From: Pseudomonas sp. gcc21
Lineage (GTDB): Bacteria; Pseudomonadota; Gammaproteobacteria; Pseudomonadales; Pseudomonadaceae
Assembly: GCF_012844345.1 (NCBI RefSeq)
Contig: NZ_CP051625.1
Coordinates: 806,001-870,000 of the forward strand
Reading direction: 5' to 3'
DNA: 64,000 bases
The notes beneath the pieces were generated by a model. The model did no database searches and was not told the DNA's origin. It saw only the letters and a program-made list of their open reading frames with translations. Numbering within the stretch: the stretch's first letter is position 1; the number at the start of each line of letters is the position of its first letter. Below are positions 52,664 through 62,250 of the stretch, in pieces. A program made the translations under genes and the position numbers.

Positions 52664-53365
52664 ATGCGTCGCGTCATGTGTATTGCCCTAGCCGGCTTGC
52701 TATCTGCCTGTGCCCAGCAGTCCCACGTCAAGTTGTATGAAGGGCACGAGTTGCCAAAAGGTGAAGTGGTTGTGGTGCAGATGCCCGATACGCTTGAGGT
52801 CATGAGCATCAATGGACAAGAGGTACCGGCGGCAAATTCGATGTTTGGCGCTGATACAAAGGCTTTGCATCTGCAGCCGGGCGAGTACCAGATCAGTGCC
52901 TACTACGAGAATATATTCGACATCGGGGGCGGCTTGAGCCATGAGGTGGTCCGTACACGAAGTGCCGTCTTCAGTCTGAACGGTGAAGCTGGTGACCGCT
53001 GGCGTCTTACATTCCAGGAGCCCGCCAATCTCCGGGAAGCCCAGAAAATGGAGAACAGTTTTTCCGGCTGGGCAGAGAACCTGCGTACTGGTGAGCGGAT
53101 CGCCACGCAAGCAGGCGAAAAACCGGCTTCCCCGGTTAAACAGTTGCTGGGCGGAGAGACGTCAAGTGACAGTACCAAATCTACCGTCGCGCCATTGAAC
53201 AGCGCACCGCAGGCGGTTTCTGCGCCGGTTTCAACGCCCTCTGCTGCTGCCGCGCCCGATCAGACCCTGCCGCATAATGACGCGACGCTGAATACGCTTC
53301 AGCAGCTGTGGCTGATGCTGAGCCCTGAAAGCCGTGAAGTCTTTCTGGACTGGGCGGAGCAGTAA
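52664..53365 (+). CDS. DUF2057 family lipoprotein-like protein
   Basis: 233 residues; ATG preceded by CCGAGGAGTTTTC. A lipobox-like LAGLLSAC ends the signal peptide at Cys16. The middle matches the DUF2057 (YccT-like) family: VKLYEGHELPKGEVVVVQMPDTLEV then ALHLQPGEYQISAYYENIFD, GLSHEVVRTRSAVFSL, GWAENLRTGERI. A Ser/Ala/Pro linker (about 150-200) leads to a short helical end, NDATLNTLQQLWLMLSPESREVFLDWAEQ. The family is periplasmic, with no set function. Slightly upstream of the acetyltransferase on the same strand. Confidence 0.85.
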   Translation: MRRVMCIALAGLLSACAQQSHVKLYEGHELPKGEVVVVQMPDTLEVMSINGQEVPAANSMFGADTKALHLQPGEYQISAYYENIFDIGGGLSHEVVRTRSAVFSLNGEAGDRWRLTFQEPANLREAQKMENSFSGWAENLRTGERIATQAGEKPASPVKQLLGGETSSDSTKSTVAPLNSAPQAVSAPVSTPSAAAAPDQTLPHNDATLNTLQQLWLMLSPESREVFLDWAEQ

Positions 53366-53489
53366 CCGCTGCTTGCTGGCGGGACGCGCGCTATGACAGC
53401 GTGGTTCCGCCGTGATTCAGACATATGAAGTCAACCAACTGGTTTCTGCAGGCCGCACAATGGTCCCGGCGTATGGCATGCTTGTCGCC

Positions 53490-54614
53490 ATGCAAATACG
53501 TCAACTCAACCACATCAACGAAGTCCCGTCTGCTTCGTGGGATGCATTGGTCCCCTCCGGTTATCCCTTCCTGCGGCACGCCTTTCTCGCAGCAATGGAG
53601 AGCAGCGGTTCCGTCACGGCTGAACAAGGCTGGATCGCTTCGCACTTGGTAGTGGAGAACGCCGACGGCAGTCTGCAGGGGCTGTTGCCGTTGTATCAGA
53701 AGCTGCACTCCTACGGAGAATACGTCTTCGACTTCCAATGGGCTGATGCCTGGGAGCGGGCAGGGCGGCGATACTACCCGAAGTATCTGGCAGCTATCCC
53801 GTTTTCGCCTGTTCAGGGCCCGCGCCTGATGGCTCGGTGCGAGCAGAGCCGCTCCGCTATTCTCACTCATCTCGACTCGATGCTCGACCGCAACGAAATA
53901 TCCAGCCTGCATCTGCTTTTCAATCAGGGCGAAGAAAACACGGCGCTGGCGTCCGCTGGCTGGCTACAGCGCTTAGGGTGTCAGTTTCATTGGTATAACC
54001 GCGACTACTGTCATTTCGAGGACTTTCTGGCTGCCTGCAGTTCACGCAAGCGCAAAAACTTTCGCAAGGAACGTCAGGCCGTGGCGGCTCAGGGAATCGA
54101 GTTCGAATGGTTGGTTGCGGAGCATATAACCGAGGCGGACTGGGACCGCTTCTATCCGTTCTACGCAGCCACCTACCTGAAGCGTGGTCAGCATCCCTAT
54201 TTGACCCGGGATTTTTTCAGTCTGTTGACGGAGGGAATGGCCGATGCGATGCGACTGGTCTTCGCGCGACTGGATGGCCGGGATGTGGCCGGTGCGCTGT
54301 TCCTGGCCGGGGATGACACATTATACGGCCGTTACTGGGGCTGCCTGGACGAATTCGACCGATTGCACTTCGAGACGTGTTTTTACCAGGGGATGGATCG
54401 GTGCATTGCCGAAGGCTTTTCCCGGTTCGATGCCGGAGCACAAGGCGAACATAAACTGATTCGCGGTTTTGAACCCGTGCTAACGCAGTCCTGGCATAAA
54501 TTGCAGCCGGGGTTACATGAAGCGGTGGAAGACTTTCTGCGCCGGGAACGGGCGGGCATGCTTGAATATCAGAGCGATGCCCGCAGCTATTTGCCGTTCC
54601 GGCAAGCGGAATAA
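53490..54614 (+). CDS. FemAB-like/GNAT-type acyltransferase (DUF482)
   Basis: 374 residues with the start set at MQIRQLNHINEVPSASWDAL by resemblance to family members; no strong ribosome site supports any of the clustered Met codons (53460, 53478, 53490), so the start is uncertain. The family (PF04339, DUF482) has LPLYQKLHSYGEYVFDFQWADAWERAG, KYLAAIPFSPVQGPRL, SSRKRKNFRKERQAVAAQGIEFEWL and a C-terminal GRYWGCLDEFDRLHFETCFYQGMDRCIAEG. It resembles GNAT/FemAB peptidoglycan-linked transferases; the acceptor is not known. It follows the DUF2057 gene by about 120 bases. Confidence 0.85.
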   Translation: MQIRQLNHINEVPSASWDALVPSGYPFLRHAFLAAMESSGSVTAEQGWIASHLVVENADGSLQGLLPLYQKLHSYGEYVFDFQWADAWERAGRRYYPKYLAAIPFSPVQGPRLMARCEQSRSAILTHLDSMLDRNEISSLHLLFNQGEENTALASAGWLQRLGCQFHWYNRDYCHFEDFLAACSSRKRKNFRKERQAVAAQGIEFEWLVAEHITEADWDRFYPFYAATYLKRGQHPYLTRDFFSLLTEGMADAMRLVFARLDGRDVAGALFLAGDDTLYGRYWGCLDEFDRLHFETCFYQGMDRCIAEGFSRFDAGAQGEHKLIRGFEPVLTQSWHKLQPGLHEAVEDFLRRERAGMLEYQSDARSYLPFRQAE

Positions 54615-54632
54615 CGGCTTTCGTCGCCAGCG

Positions 54633-55199
54633 TTACTCGGCGGGCTGGTCGATGCGCTCAACGCTGACGATGGTAACCGGGTTGGTCGGCACGTTCTGAT
54701 GGCCGCCCTGGTTGCCGGTCGGGACCTTGGCGATGGTCTCGACAACGTGCTCTCCATCAACCACCTTGCCGAATACGGCATAACCGAAATCGCGCCCGCC
54801 GTGGTTGAGGAAATCATTGTTGGTCAGATTAATGAAGAACTGGCTGGTGGCGCTGTCCACCACCTGGGTCCGGGCCATGGCGACGGTGTAGCGGTCGTTG
54901 CGCAGGCCGTTGTCGGCTTCGTTCTTGATCGGCTTGCCGACCGGACGCTGGCGCATATCAGGTGTAAAACCGCCGCCCTGCACCATGAAGCCGGGAATGA
55001 CGCGGTGAAAGATCGTGCCGTCATAATGACCCGCATCCGCGTAGCGCAGGAAGTTTTCCACGCTGATAGGTGCCTCTTCTGCATTCAGTTCCAATTCGAT
55101 CTCACCGAGACTGGTGGTTACCAGCACATGGGGATTTTCGGCGACGGCCGAGCTGGCAATCAACATCAGCGCGCACGCGCCGAACAGGCGTTTCAACAT
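54633..55199 (-). CDS. ppiA: periplasmic cyclophilin-type peptidyl-prolyl isomerase
   Basis: 188 residues from the ATG at 55199 ([21 protein letters not shown]), a signal peptide; the 206-residue longer frame has no support. Cyclophilin core: [21 protein letters not shown] (catalytic Arg of FHRVI), [11 protein letters not shown] and [15 protein letters not shown], then [20 protein letters not shown]. It speeds cis-trans proline isomerisation of periplasmic proteins. It lies convergent with the acetyltransferase, 18 bases apart. The LysR gene lies upstream on the same strand. Confidence 0.95.
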   Translation of the reverse strand: MLKRLFGACALMLIASSAVAENPHVLVTTSLGEIELELNAEEAPISVENFLRYADAGHYDGTIFHRVIPGFMVQGGGFTPDMRQRPVGKPIKNEADNGLRNDRYTVAMARTQVVDSATSQFFINLTNNDFLNHGGRDFGYAVFGKVVDGEHVVETIAKVPTGNQGGHQNVPTNPVTIVSVERIDQPAE

Positions 55200-55288
55200 T
55201 CGTCTGACTCCATAGGTGTTATGACTGGATGGTTGTTCCGAGGCGGTAAGCAAACCTGTAATCAGCTCAAAAGTCCAGCCTTCAGCGC

Positions 55289-56179
55289 TTAGGGCGCTGT
55301 TGAGTGCTCGATAATCAGGTCGGCAAGTATCTTTGCGGCGGGGCCGAGGGGCTTATCCTTGTTCGAGTAGAGATACAGCCAGCTGGATCGGTGAGCGCCT
55401 TGCTGCAGGGGCAGTGCCTTTAGCAGTCCTGTTTCCAGTTGCATGGTGATTTCATGCAGCGGCAACCAGGCGAACCCCAGCCCACTGCTGACCAGTTTGG
55501 CCGCTGTACTGAGGCTCGCGACAGTCCAGCGCTGCTCAGCGCCAAGCCAGCCTGCGTCACGCGGCTGGCGCCTGCCTGAATCGCGGATGACTACCTGCAG
55601 GTGTTGTTCCAGATCCTGGTGATTGAGCTGGCGCTGCAACTGATGAAGCGGGTGTTGTGGATGTGCCACCGCGACGAACTCGGCTGCGTTGAGTTGTTGT
55701 GGGAGGTAGCCCGGAATGCTCAGCCCGGAAATGGCAAGATCGGCCGTTCCACTGATCAGATATTCCTCCACGCCGGAGAGTACTTCCTCCCGGACCTGCA
55801 CACGGCAACCCTGGCTAAGCGGCATGAACGCCTGGAGTGCGCGGGCCAGGCGGTCTGTGGGGTAGGCCGCATCCACGACCAACTGAACCTCGGCTTCCCA
55901 GCCCTGGTCCATATTCCAGGCAAGCATTTCGAGTTGGCTGGCCTGAGCAATCAGGCTGCGCGACCGCCGCAGCAATGCCGTGCCGGCCTCTGTGAGCACG
56001 GCTTTGCGGCCTTCGATCGTAAGCAAAGGCACACCCAGTTGTTCCTGCATTCGGGATACGGTGTAACTGACCGATGACTGCGACCGGTGCAGTGCCTCTG
56101 CCGCCTGTGCGTATCCGCCGTGGTCAACCACTGCCTGGAGGGTTCGCCATTGCTCCAACGTGACGCGGGGTGCTTTCAT
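55289..56179 (-). CDS. LysR-family transcriptional regulator
   Basis: 296 residues from ATG at 56179, with AGGAAGGACTG directly before it. N-terminal winged [51 protein letters not shown] (about 5-53). The effector domain follows, with [24 protein letters not shown] and [15 protein letters not shown]. The divergent small secreted-protein gene at 56233 is its neighbour, with start codons 53 bases apart, and ppiA follows downstream. Divergence suggests it may regulate that gene, but no operator is seen. Confidence 0.92.
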   Translation of the reverse strand: MKAPRVTLEQWRTLQAVVDHGGYAQAAEALHRSQSSVSYTVSRMQEQLGVPLLTIEGRKAVLTEAGTALLRRSRSLIAQASQLEMLAWNMDQGWEAEVQLVVDAAYPTDRLARALQAFMPLSQGCRVQVREEVLSGVEEYLISGTADLAISGLSIPGYLPQQLNAAEFVAVAHPQHPLHQLQRQLNHQDLEQHLQVVIRDSGRRQPRDAGWLGAEQRWTVASLSTAAKLVSSGLGFAWLPLHEITMQLETGLLKALPLQQGAHRSSWLYLYSNKDKPLGPAAKILADLIIEHSTAP

Positions 56180-56232
56180 CAGTCCTTCCTCTGGCCAAGG
56201 CTGCAAACGAGACATTGAACGGAGCGATCATT

Positions 56233-56565
56233 ATGCGCAAATCTTCCGCAGGTCTGTTGACTGGGTTGCTGTTTCCACTGGCTGCCTGGGCGTTTCCGGT
56301 GGACGTCGAAATCCAGTCGAAAGGCGTATCGGTCATCGCCAGTAGCTCCTATCTGAGCAACATCGCGACGGTTACGCTGGCAAACGAGGGCGCCGAACGG
56401 GCATTGTGTCGCGCCACCTTCGTGAACGGTCCGGAGCGCCCGCCGGAAAGCCGTATTCGTCTGGATCCTGGCGAGCACACCGTGGTGACGCAAGTCTTCA
56501 GCCGGCATATCAATCGCGTACGTGTGGCCATCAGCTGTGAGCCGGACGTACCTGCCGGAACGTGA
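56233..56565 (+). CDS. small secreted protein of unknown function
   Basis: 110 residues from the ATG at 56233 with ACGGAG upstream. A signal peptide (MRKSSAGLLTGLLFPLAAWA, cleavage before FPVDV) is followed by a short beta-rich domain: VDVEIQSKGVSVIASSSYLSN, VTLANEGAERALCRATFVNGP and RVRVAISCEP with a likely disulfide between Cys residues. I recall similar small proteins beside uvrB/aminotransferase genes in other Pseudomonas, sometimes mislabelled phosphoglycerate kinase. No function can be given. Divergent from the LysR gene. Confidence 0.75.
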   Translation: MRKSSAGLLTGLLFPLAAWAFPVDVEIQSKGVSVIASSSYLSNIATVTLANEGAERALCRATFVNGPERPPESRIRLDPGEHTVVTQVFSRHINRVRVAISCEPDVPAGT

Positions 56566-56641
56566 ATCCCTGATCGGTCCGGCTTCGAGCAGCCCAGATT
56601 CAGAAGCCAAGGCTGGCATCTGGACATGAAATCCAGGCAAT

Positions 56642-56667
56642 AAAAAACCCGGCATTTGCCGGGTTTT
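56642..56667 (-). terminator. terminator of the tRNA-Asn transcript
   Basis: CCCGGC-ATTT-GCCGGG (56648-56653 and 56658-56663) flanked by an A-run on the left and a T-run on the right. On the minus strand it follows the tRNA by 9 bases and ends in TTTTTT. Confidence 0.9.
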
Positions 56668-56675
56668 CCAAGATA

Positions 56676-56751
56676 TGGCTCCGCGACCAGGACTCGAACC
56701 TGGGACCCAATGATTAACAGTCATTTGCTCTACCAACTGAGCTATCGCGGA
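56676..56751 (-). tRNA. tRNA-Asn (anticodon GTT)
   Basis: Minus-strand cloverleaf with encoded CCA: acceptor TCCGCGA pairs with TCGCGGA, D-arm AGCTCAGTTGGTAGAGC, anticodon loop CTGTTAA giving GTT, T-arm CCAGGTTCGAGTCCTGG, discriminator G. 76 bases including CCA. Confidence 0.97.
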
Positions 56752-56764
56752 ATGAACGCTGCGC

Positions 56765-56792
56765 ACTTTACCAAAATAACCATCAAAGTCAA
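56765..56792 (-). promoter_or_regulatory. sigma-70 promoter of tRNA-Asn
   Basis: On the minus strand TTGACT (56787-56792), 16-base spacer, TAAAGT (56765-56770), 13 bases upstream of the tRNA. A GTTGACTTTGATGG context and no other gene in this direction make the assignment reasonable. Confidence 0.65.
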
Positions 56793-56832
56793 CGCCTTGA
56801 AAAGGCTTTTTGAGTCAATGCGCAGCTGTTAG

Positions 56833-58038
56833 TCAGGCTTCTCGCAGGACCGTTGCCATGGCTTTGGCGACGTAGTCGATGTTGTTCATATTCAGCGCGG
56901 CGACGCATATCCGACCACTGCTAACGGCATAAATGCCAAACTCATCAGCCAGACGCTTCACCTGCTCCTTGCTCAGCCCTGAATAGGAGAACATTCCGCG
57001 CTGCCGTTGAATGAACTCAACATCCTGGTCGACGCCTTCGGCTTTCAGTTTCTCCGCCAGCGACTGGCGCATTCCGCGGATGCGTTCGCGCATTTCTGCC
57101 AGTTCGTCTTCCCACAACGCATACAACTCAGCATTGTTGAGGACTGCCGAAACGATCTTGGCGCCATGTGTTGGCGGGTTGGAATAGTTGGTACGAATGA
57201 CGCGTTTGAGCTGAGACAAAACGCGCGCATTCTCGTCTGCATCGCGGGTGACCAGGGTTAATGCACCGACCCGCTCACCGTACAAGGAAAAGGACTTGGA
57301 GAACGAGCTGGCCACCAGAAAGGGCAGACCGCTCTCGGCGAACAAGCGTACAGCCAGCGCGTCGTCCTGCAGATTCTCACCGAAACCCTGATAGGCGATA
57401 TCCAGGAAGGGCACGTGATTGCATCGCTGGATCACATCGATCACCCGAGCCCAGTCAGCGAGGCCCAGATCTACCCCGGTGGGGTTGTGGCAGCAGGCGT
57501 GCAGCAATACCACGCTGCCCTCGGGCAGGGCTTCGATGCCTTCAAGCATGCCAGCCAGGTTCAGTCCGTGCGTCTCGGGGTTGTAGTAAGGATAGGTTAC
57601 GACTTCATAGCCGGCCGCTTCGAACAGTGAGCGATGGTTTTCCCAGCTGGGGTCACTGATCGCCACCAGGCGCTTGTCGGTCAGGCGATGCAGGAAATCC
57701 GCCCCCAGTTTGAGCGCGCCGGTTCCGCCCAGCGATTGAGCCGTGATCAGTCGGCCGGATTGCATGATTGAAGAATCGGCACCGAACAGCAATTCCTGAA
57801 CAGCCTTGTCGTAGGCAGCAAGACCATCGATTGGCAGGTAACCGCGGGACGCGTGCTCGGCAACGCGAGCTTCTTCAGCGGCCTGTACGGCCCTCAGTAA
57901 CGGCAGTTTGCCTGCCTCGTCATAATATACGCCGACGCCAAGGTTGACCTTTTCCGCGCGGGTATCAGCATTGAACGTTTCGTTCAGGCCCAGGATTGGA
58001 TCATGCGGGGCCATTTCGACGGGGAAGAACAGACTCAT
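56833..58038 (-). CDS. aspartate/aromatic amino-acid aminotransferase (class I)
   Basis: 401-residue PLP aminotransferase of the AspC/TyrB type: start MSLFFPVEMAPHDPILGLNE, EKVNLGVGVYYDEAGKLPLL, the cofactor-lysine motif VASSFSKSFSLYGERVGAL (K near 254), the HACCHNPTGVDL loop, and a C-terminal Arg region in AVSSGRICVAALN. It transfers the amino group between aspartate or aromatic amino acids and 2-oxoglutarate in the cytosol. In Pseudomonas this enzyme lies divergent from uvrB, as here, about 190 bases apart. Whether it prefers aspartate or tyrosine cannot be told. Confidence 0.94.
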   Translation of the reverse strand: MSLFFPVEMAPHDPILGLNETFNADTRAEKVNLGVGVYYDEAGKLPLLRAVQAAEEARVAEHASRGYLPIDGLAAYDKAVQELLFGADSSIMQSGRLITAQSLGGTGALKLGADFLHRLTDKRLVAISDPSWENHRSLFEAAGYEVVTYPYYNPETHGLNLAGMLEGIEALPEGSVVLLHACCHNPTGVDLGLADWARVIDVIQRCNHVPFLDIAYQGFGENLQDDALAVRLFAESGLPFLVASSFSKSFSLYGERVGALTLVTRDADENARVLSQLKRVIRTNYSNPPTHGAKIVSAVLNNAELYALWEDELAEMRERIRGMRQSLAEKLKAEGVDQDVEFIQRQRGMFSYSGLSKEQVKRLADEFGIYAVSSGRICVAALNMNNIDYVAKAMATVLREA

Positions 58039-58231
58039 GGTATAGGGGACTCGGGCAGGTGAATGGTATGTGGCATTCAGGGTCGCACATTATAAACAGA
58101 CCCGCATTTATCTGCGAGTGGCGCAGTATCCTGAAATCATTCGACGCCTTTTTCGGCGGGATCGTCACCCGGAACCGGTTGACCGCGGTGCTATCATGTC
58201 GGGGTATCCGTTACCCGGTGGACCCGAGAAT

Positions 58232-60253
58232 ATGAGCCAATTCAACCTGCAAACCCGTTTCAAGCCGGCAGGCGATCAACCTACTGCAATCGCCCAGCTG
58301 GTTGAAGGTATTGAAGCCGGGCTATCGCATCAGACACTGCTGGGGGTAACGGGCTCAGGCAAGACTTTTACCGTGGCGAATGTCATTCAGCAGGTGCAGC
58401 GTCCAGCGATTATCATGGCGCCGAACAAGACACTGGCTGCACAGCTGTACGGGGAATTCCGCGAATTCTTTCCGAACAACGCCGTCGAATATTTCGTCTC
58501 CTATTACGACTATTACCAGCCTGAAGCCTATGTCCCGTCTTCAGACACCTTTATTGAAAAAGACGCCTCCATTAACGATCACATTGAGCAGATGCGACTG
58601 TCCGCTACCAAAGCACTGCTCGAGCGTCCGGACGCCATCATCGTTGCCACGGTGTCGGCTATCTATGGTCTCGGTGATCCACAGTCGTATCTGCGCATGG
58701 TTTTGCACGTGGACCGTGGCGATATTCTGGACCAGCGCACGCTGTTGCGCCGGCTGGCCGAACTGCAGTACACGCGTAACGACATGGAGTTGTCGCGCGC
58801 CAACTACCGGGTGCGCGGCGATGTGATTGATATCTTCCCGGCGGAATCCGATCTTGAAGCGGTGCGGATCGAGCTGTTTGACGAAACGGTGGAAACGATT
58901 AGCTTCTTTGATCCGCTTACCGGTGAGGTACTACGTAAGGTTCCGCGCGTAACTATCTATCCCAAATCACATTATGTGACGCCACGAGAAAAGCTTGTCG
59001 ATGCCGTGGAGCAGATCAAGATTGAACTCAAGGAGCGGCTTGAGACGCTCACGGGGCAGAACAAGCTGGTCGAGGCGCAGCGTCTGGAGCAGCGTACGCG
59101 TTTCGATATGGAGATGATTCTCGAGCTCGGATACTGCAATGGCATCGAGAACTACTCCCGATATCTCTCCGGCCGTCCGCATGGCGAAGCGCCGCCCACG
59201 CTGTTTGATTATCTCCCGCAGAACGCTTTGTTGATTATCGATGAATCCCACGTGTCAGTGCCCCAGGTCGGGGCCATGTACAAGGGCGACCGTTCGCGTA
59301 AGGAAACACTGGTCGAATACGGCTTTCGTTTGCCTTCGGCACTGGACAACCGGCCGATGCGTTTTGATGAATGGGAGGCCATTTCGCCGCAGACCATCTT
59401 CGTTTCCGCAACGCCTGGTCCTTATGAGCAGGAGCACGCAGGACGTACGGTGGAGCAGGTTGTACGTCCAACCGGTCTGGTCGATCCCAAGATCGAGGTG
59501 CGTCCGGCCACCAGTCAGGTTGATGATCTCTTATCCGAGATCGGTTTGCGCGTAGCTCAGGGTGAACGGGTACTGGTTACTACCTTGACCAAGCGCATGG
59601 CCGAAGATCTGACGGATTATCTGGCGGATCATGGGGTGCGAGTGCGCTATCTGCACTCGGATATTGATACGGTAGAGCGTGTCGAGATTATCCGCGACCT
59701 GCGTATCGGTGGTTTCGATGTGTTAGTCGGGATTAACTTGCTTCGAGAAGGCCTTGATATGCCTGAAGTTTCGCTGGTCGCGATACTCGATGCCGATAAA
59801 GAAGGTTTCCTCCGTTCCGAGCGTTCGCTGATTCAGACAATAGGCCGCGCGGCGCGTAACCTGAACGGCAAGGCAATTCTATATGCGGACCGGATGACCG
59901 GCTCCATGGAGCGTGCGATCGGTGAGACCGAGCGCCGTAGGGAGAAGCAGATAAGCTTCAATCTCGAGCACAACATCACGCCGGTAGGGGTGACCAAAAG
60001 CGTCAAGGACATTCTGGAAGGTGCAGTGGTGCCGGGCAGCAATAGCCGCTCAAACAAGCGTAAGCAGCTCAAGGCTGCCGAAGACGCAGCGGATTACAAC
60101 GCCGGACAACTGCGTTCGCCTTCCGAGATTACCAAGCGCATCAAGCAGGCGGAGGAAAAGATGTATCAGCACGCGCGTAATCTCGAGTTTGAAGAGGCCG
60201 CGTCAATGCGCGATGAGATTCAGAAGCTGCGCGCGCAGTTGATGAAGGTCTAG
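58232..60253 (+). CDS. uvrB: excinuclease ABC subunit UvrB
   Basis: 673 residues from the ATG at 58232 ([19 protein letters not shown]), equal to E. coli UvrB; the open frame to 58070 is untranslated. Helicase-like with Walker [20 protein letters not shown] (about 38-56), the beta-hairpin [20 protein letters not shown] that holds damaged [31 protein letters not shown], and a C-terminal UvrC-contact domain [20 protein letters not shown]. UvrB is the damage-verification core of nucleotide excision repair. No SOS box was recognised close upstream. Weak GAG ribosome site. Confidence 0.98.
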   Translation: MSQFNLQTRFKPAGDQPTAIAQLVEGIEAGLSHQTLLGVTGSGKTFTVANVIQQVQRPAIIMAPNKTLAAQLYGEFREFFPNNAVEYFVSYYDYYQPEAYVPSSDTFIEKDASINDHIEQMRLSATKALLERPDAIIVATVSAIYGLGDPQSYLRMVLHVDRGDILDQRTLLRRLAELQYTRNDMELSRANYRVRGDVIDIFPAESDLEAVRIELFDETVETISFFDPLTGEVLRKVPRVTIYPKSHYVTPREKLVDAVEQIKIELKERLETLTGQNKLVEAQRLEQRTRFDMEMILELGYCNGIENYSRYLSGRPHGEAPPTLFDYLPQNALLIIDESHVSVPQVGAMYKGDRSRKETLVEYGFRLPSALDNRPMRFDEWEAISPQTIFVSATPGPYEQEHAGRTVEQVVRPTGLVDPKIEVRPATSQVDDLLSEIGLRVAQGERVLVTTLTKRMAEDLTDYLADHGVRVRYLHSDIDTVERVEIIRDLRIGGFDVLVGINLLREGLDMPEVSLVAILDADKEGFLRSERSLIQTIGRAARNLNGKAILYADRMTGSMERAIGETERRREKQISFNLEHNITPVGVTKSVKDILEGAVVPGSNSRSNKRKQLKAAEDAADYNAGQLRSPSEITKRIKQAEEKMYQHARNLEFEEAASMRDEIQKLRAQLMKV

Positions 60254-60387
60254 CAATAGGAATGGTCTGAGGCCTGGGTCACTGAACAGCACGCAGGCTC
60301 AATTGCCTGGCAGGACGCGGGCGTAAGGCGTTAGCCGGCAGTGCTTTTGCGTTGCCTTTTAATTTCAGTTTTTTCAGCTACTTATGC

Positions 60388-60416
60388 TTGACAGGTTTTT
60401 GGGTGCTGCGTAGAAT
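60388..60416 (+). promoter_or_regulatory. sigma-70 promoter of tRNA-Val
   Basis: TTGACA (60388-60393), a 17-base spacer, then TAGAAT (60411-60416), 13 bases upstream of the tRNA. Near-consensus, the clearest promoter in the window. Confidence 0.88.
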
Positions 60417-60429
60417 TCGCGGCCATTGC

Positions 60430-60506
60430 AGGCACGTAGCTCAGTTGGTTAGAGCACCACCTTGACATGGTGGGGGTCAGCGGTTCGAATCCGCTCGTGC
60501 CTACCA
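60430..60506 (+). tRNA. tRNA-Val (anticodon GAC)
   Basis: Cloverleaf with encoded CCA: acceptor AGGCACG pairs with CGTGCCT, D-arm AGCTCAGTTGGTTAGAGC, anticodon loop TTGACAT giving GAC, T-arm AGCGGTTCGAATCCGCT, discriminator A. 77 bases. An integrase gene begins about 100 bases on, so its 3' end is the likely attachment site. Confidence 0.97.
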
Positions 60507-60533
60507 AACAAACCGCTCTAGGGCGGTACATAG

Positions 60534-60561
60534 AGGGCGATCCGAGAGGGTCGCCCTTTTT
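60534..60561 (+). terminator. terminator downstream of tRNA-Val
   Basis: AGGGCGATCC / GGGTCGCCCT stem (60534-60543 and 60548-60557), one G-U pair, GAGA tetraloop, then TTTT. It ends the tRNA transcript and also insulates it from the convergent integrase gene. Confidence 0.9.
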
Positions 60562-60563
60562 GT

Positions 60564-60592
60564 TTGGGAATAGATTGGGAATAGATTGGGAA
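60564..60592. repeat. 11-bp tandem repeats between tRNA-Val and int
   Basis: TTGGGAATAGA at 60564-60574 and 60575-60585, then a partial TTGGGAA at 60586-60592. Located between the tRNA terminator and the integrase stop codon. Could be integrase arm-binding sites, since this integrase has a lambda-type arm-binding domain. Confidence 0.8.
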
Positions 60593-60605
60593 AACGATCC
60601 ACCCA

Positions 60606-61745
60606 TCATAGTTTCAAGCCGGCCTGCACCCGCAGGTATGCCGGTCCCTTCTTCGCTTCGTGTCCCTCCTGGTAGTAGGCTGTCATTTCCTCCGTCGCGT
60701 GTCCCATCAGTGCCTGAATGTATTCCTGCTCGAAGCCTTGCTTCTGATACATCCACGCACCCAGTGCGCGCAGTTCGTGCACCGTTGGCCGTGCGGCTGG
60801 CTCGGCGATGTGGTCATAGGCGCCACATTCATCGCGTGCGGTGCGGAAGGCCTTACTGAAATAGTCTTCGGTGACTGCTGACCAGTGCAGTTTGGCTTCC
60901 ATCTGTGAGCGCTGGCGCCGCTTTGGCTTGTAGCAGATCAGATACGGGCTGAGGATTGGTTCGCTCAAGCACTCCTGCACCAGCTCCCGCAGGTCTGGCC
61001 CCATGTCGATCTCCAGATGCACCGGCTTGTCATAGTTCTGCGTCTTGCTGGCGCTGATGCGGATGGTGTTGGCGGCCATATCAACGGCTGAGCGTTCCCA
61101 GCGCACCAGGTCTTCACGACGTTGCAGGCTGAGCAGGGCAAGGCGGATTGCACGCTTGAGCCATGCAGGCGTGGTGTCTGCTTCCAGTATCCGTTTCACG
61201 CCCGCCTCGGTGTGGCGCTGACGCTTCTTCTCGGCTTCCTTCTTGCGCAGGGTGAGCTCAGCCACGTTACGATCAGCCAGGCCCTTTGCGACGGCGAAGG
61301 TCCATATCTGGATCATCAGTCCGCGATGCTTGGTGTAAGCGTTATTGCTGAACTGGTCCAGGTACTCGGCAAGCTCGAGCACGTCCAGCTGCCCGATAAG
61401 CTTGCTGCCCAAGTCCTTGCGGTAGCGCTCCAGCTTGATGCGCACTTCCGCCAGGGTGCGGGGTGCCAGGTCGCGCTCCGGTAGCCATTCGGTTTCGAAT
61501 CGGTCCAGCAATTTCAGTAACTTGGGCGCTTCTTCTCCAGTGATTAATTCAAATAATCGGGAATCCGCAACCAGCGGCATCAGCTTCGCGTTGGCTGCAT
61601 TGGCCAGCTTAATGGCCTCCTGCAGTGTTTTGTTGATGCTGGTTTTCTTGCCGGTCAGCGGGTTGCGGTATTGGAAATACTTGCCGTTTGGGTAGAGGTT
61701 TGCCGGCAGGGTTCGGTTGCCGACGCCCCGGCGCCGCGGAGACAT
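60606..61745 (-). CDS. int: tyrosine site-specific integrase, lambda-like
   Basis: 379 residues. The start RRRGVGNRTLPANLYPNGKY and FQYRNPLTGKKTSINKTLQEA form a lambda-Int-type arm-binding domain (about 1-65). A SAM-like core-binding domain (about 85-170) precedes the catalytic part: the first Arg in LSLQRREDLVRWE, TVHELRALGAWMY as the H-x-x-R box (about 345), and LMGHATEEMTAYY with the final His and nucleophilic Tyr near the end (about 365). It recombines attP with attB, here probably tRNA-Val. Its start overlaps the xis stop (TGATG). Transcribed toward the tRNA. Confidence 0.95.
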   Translation of the reverse strand: MSPRRRGVGNRTLPANLYPNGKYFQYRNPLTGKKTSINKTLQEAIKLANAANAKLMPLVADSRLFELITGEEAPKLLKLLDRFETEWLPERDLAPRTLAEVRIKLERYRKDLGSKLIGQLDVLELAEYLDQFSNNAYTKHRGLMIQIWTFAVAKGLADRNVAELTLRKKEAEKKRQRHTEAGVKRILEADTTPAWLKRAIRLALLSLQRREDLVRWERSAVDMAANTIRISASKTQNYDKPVHLEIDMGPDLRELVQECLSEPILSPYLICYKPKRRQRSQMEAKLHWSAVTEDYFSKAFRTARDECGAYDHIAEPAARPTVHELRALGAWMYQKQGFEQEYIQALMGHATEEMTAYYQEGHEAKKGPAYLRVQAGLKL

Positions 61746-61978
61746 CAGCCCACCTCCAGCATTTTAGCCAGCAGCGGATCGTCCGAGCCGAGCAGGGCGG
61801 ATTGCACGTCGACGAAATGCATGCCGCCTCGGACCTCACCCTCCAGTTCGCCTTCCTCAATCCACTTTTTAATCTGCTGAACGCTGGGCTTGCCACCGGC
61901 ATAGCGCATTTTGCGGTATTCGGCGGCCTCCATCAGGCGCGGCATGTTGACGGTTATCTGTGCCAGTACCTTGGCCAT
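61745..61978 (-). CDS. excisionase-like DNA-binding protein
   Basis: 77 residues. The C-terminal half has a small winged helix: GGKPSVQQIKKWIEEGELEG then VRGGMHFVDVQSAL, as in Xis/MerR-like excisionases that bend DNA near the attachment site. The N-terminus is MAKVLAQITVNMPRLMEAAEY. Its stop shares a base with the int start. Position next to int fits a recombination directionality factor; the assignment rests on location and the small size. Confidence 0.7.
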   Translation of the reverse strand: MAKVLAQITVNMPRLMEAAEYRKMRYAGGKPSVQQIKKWIEEGELEGEVRGGMHFVDVQSALLGSDDPLLAKMLEVG

Positions 61979-61995
61979 GGTTTGTTACCTCCCCT

Positions 61996-62250
61996 TCAAT
62001 CGGCGGGCTGCCCGCGCGATTCAACTTCTATCTTGTTTTTGCAGTCCGGCGTTGCCATCGTCACGCGGATGCCCTTGTAGTCCGGAATGCCCGCCTCACG
62101 GTCCCATGCGACGAAAGCCAGATACCGCTTGCAGGTATCACGCTGCTTGCACCAATGGCCGTCTGGCAGTAGATCCATTCGGCCGGCGCAGCGGGATACT
62201 TCATAAGGCAGCGTGACCATTTTGCGGGTCTCAGCAATATGGTCCGTCAT
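61996..62250 (-). CDS. small phage-type protein with cysteine cluster
   Basis: 84 residues, ATG overlapping the stop of the gene before it by 4 bases. Four cysteines (SRCAGRMD, HWCKQRDTCKRY, TPDCKNK) could bind a metal, but no known zinc-finger spacing fits. Function unknown. Start MTDHIAETRKMVTLPYEV. Confidence 0.65.
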   Translation of the reverse strand: MTDHIAETRKMVTLPYEVSRCAGRMDLLPDGHWCKQRDTCKRYLAFVAWDREAGIPDYKGIRVTMATPDCKNKIEVESRGQPAD

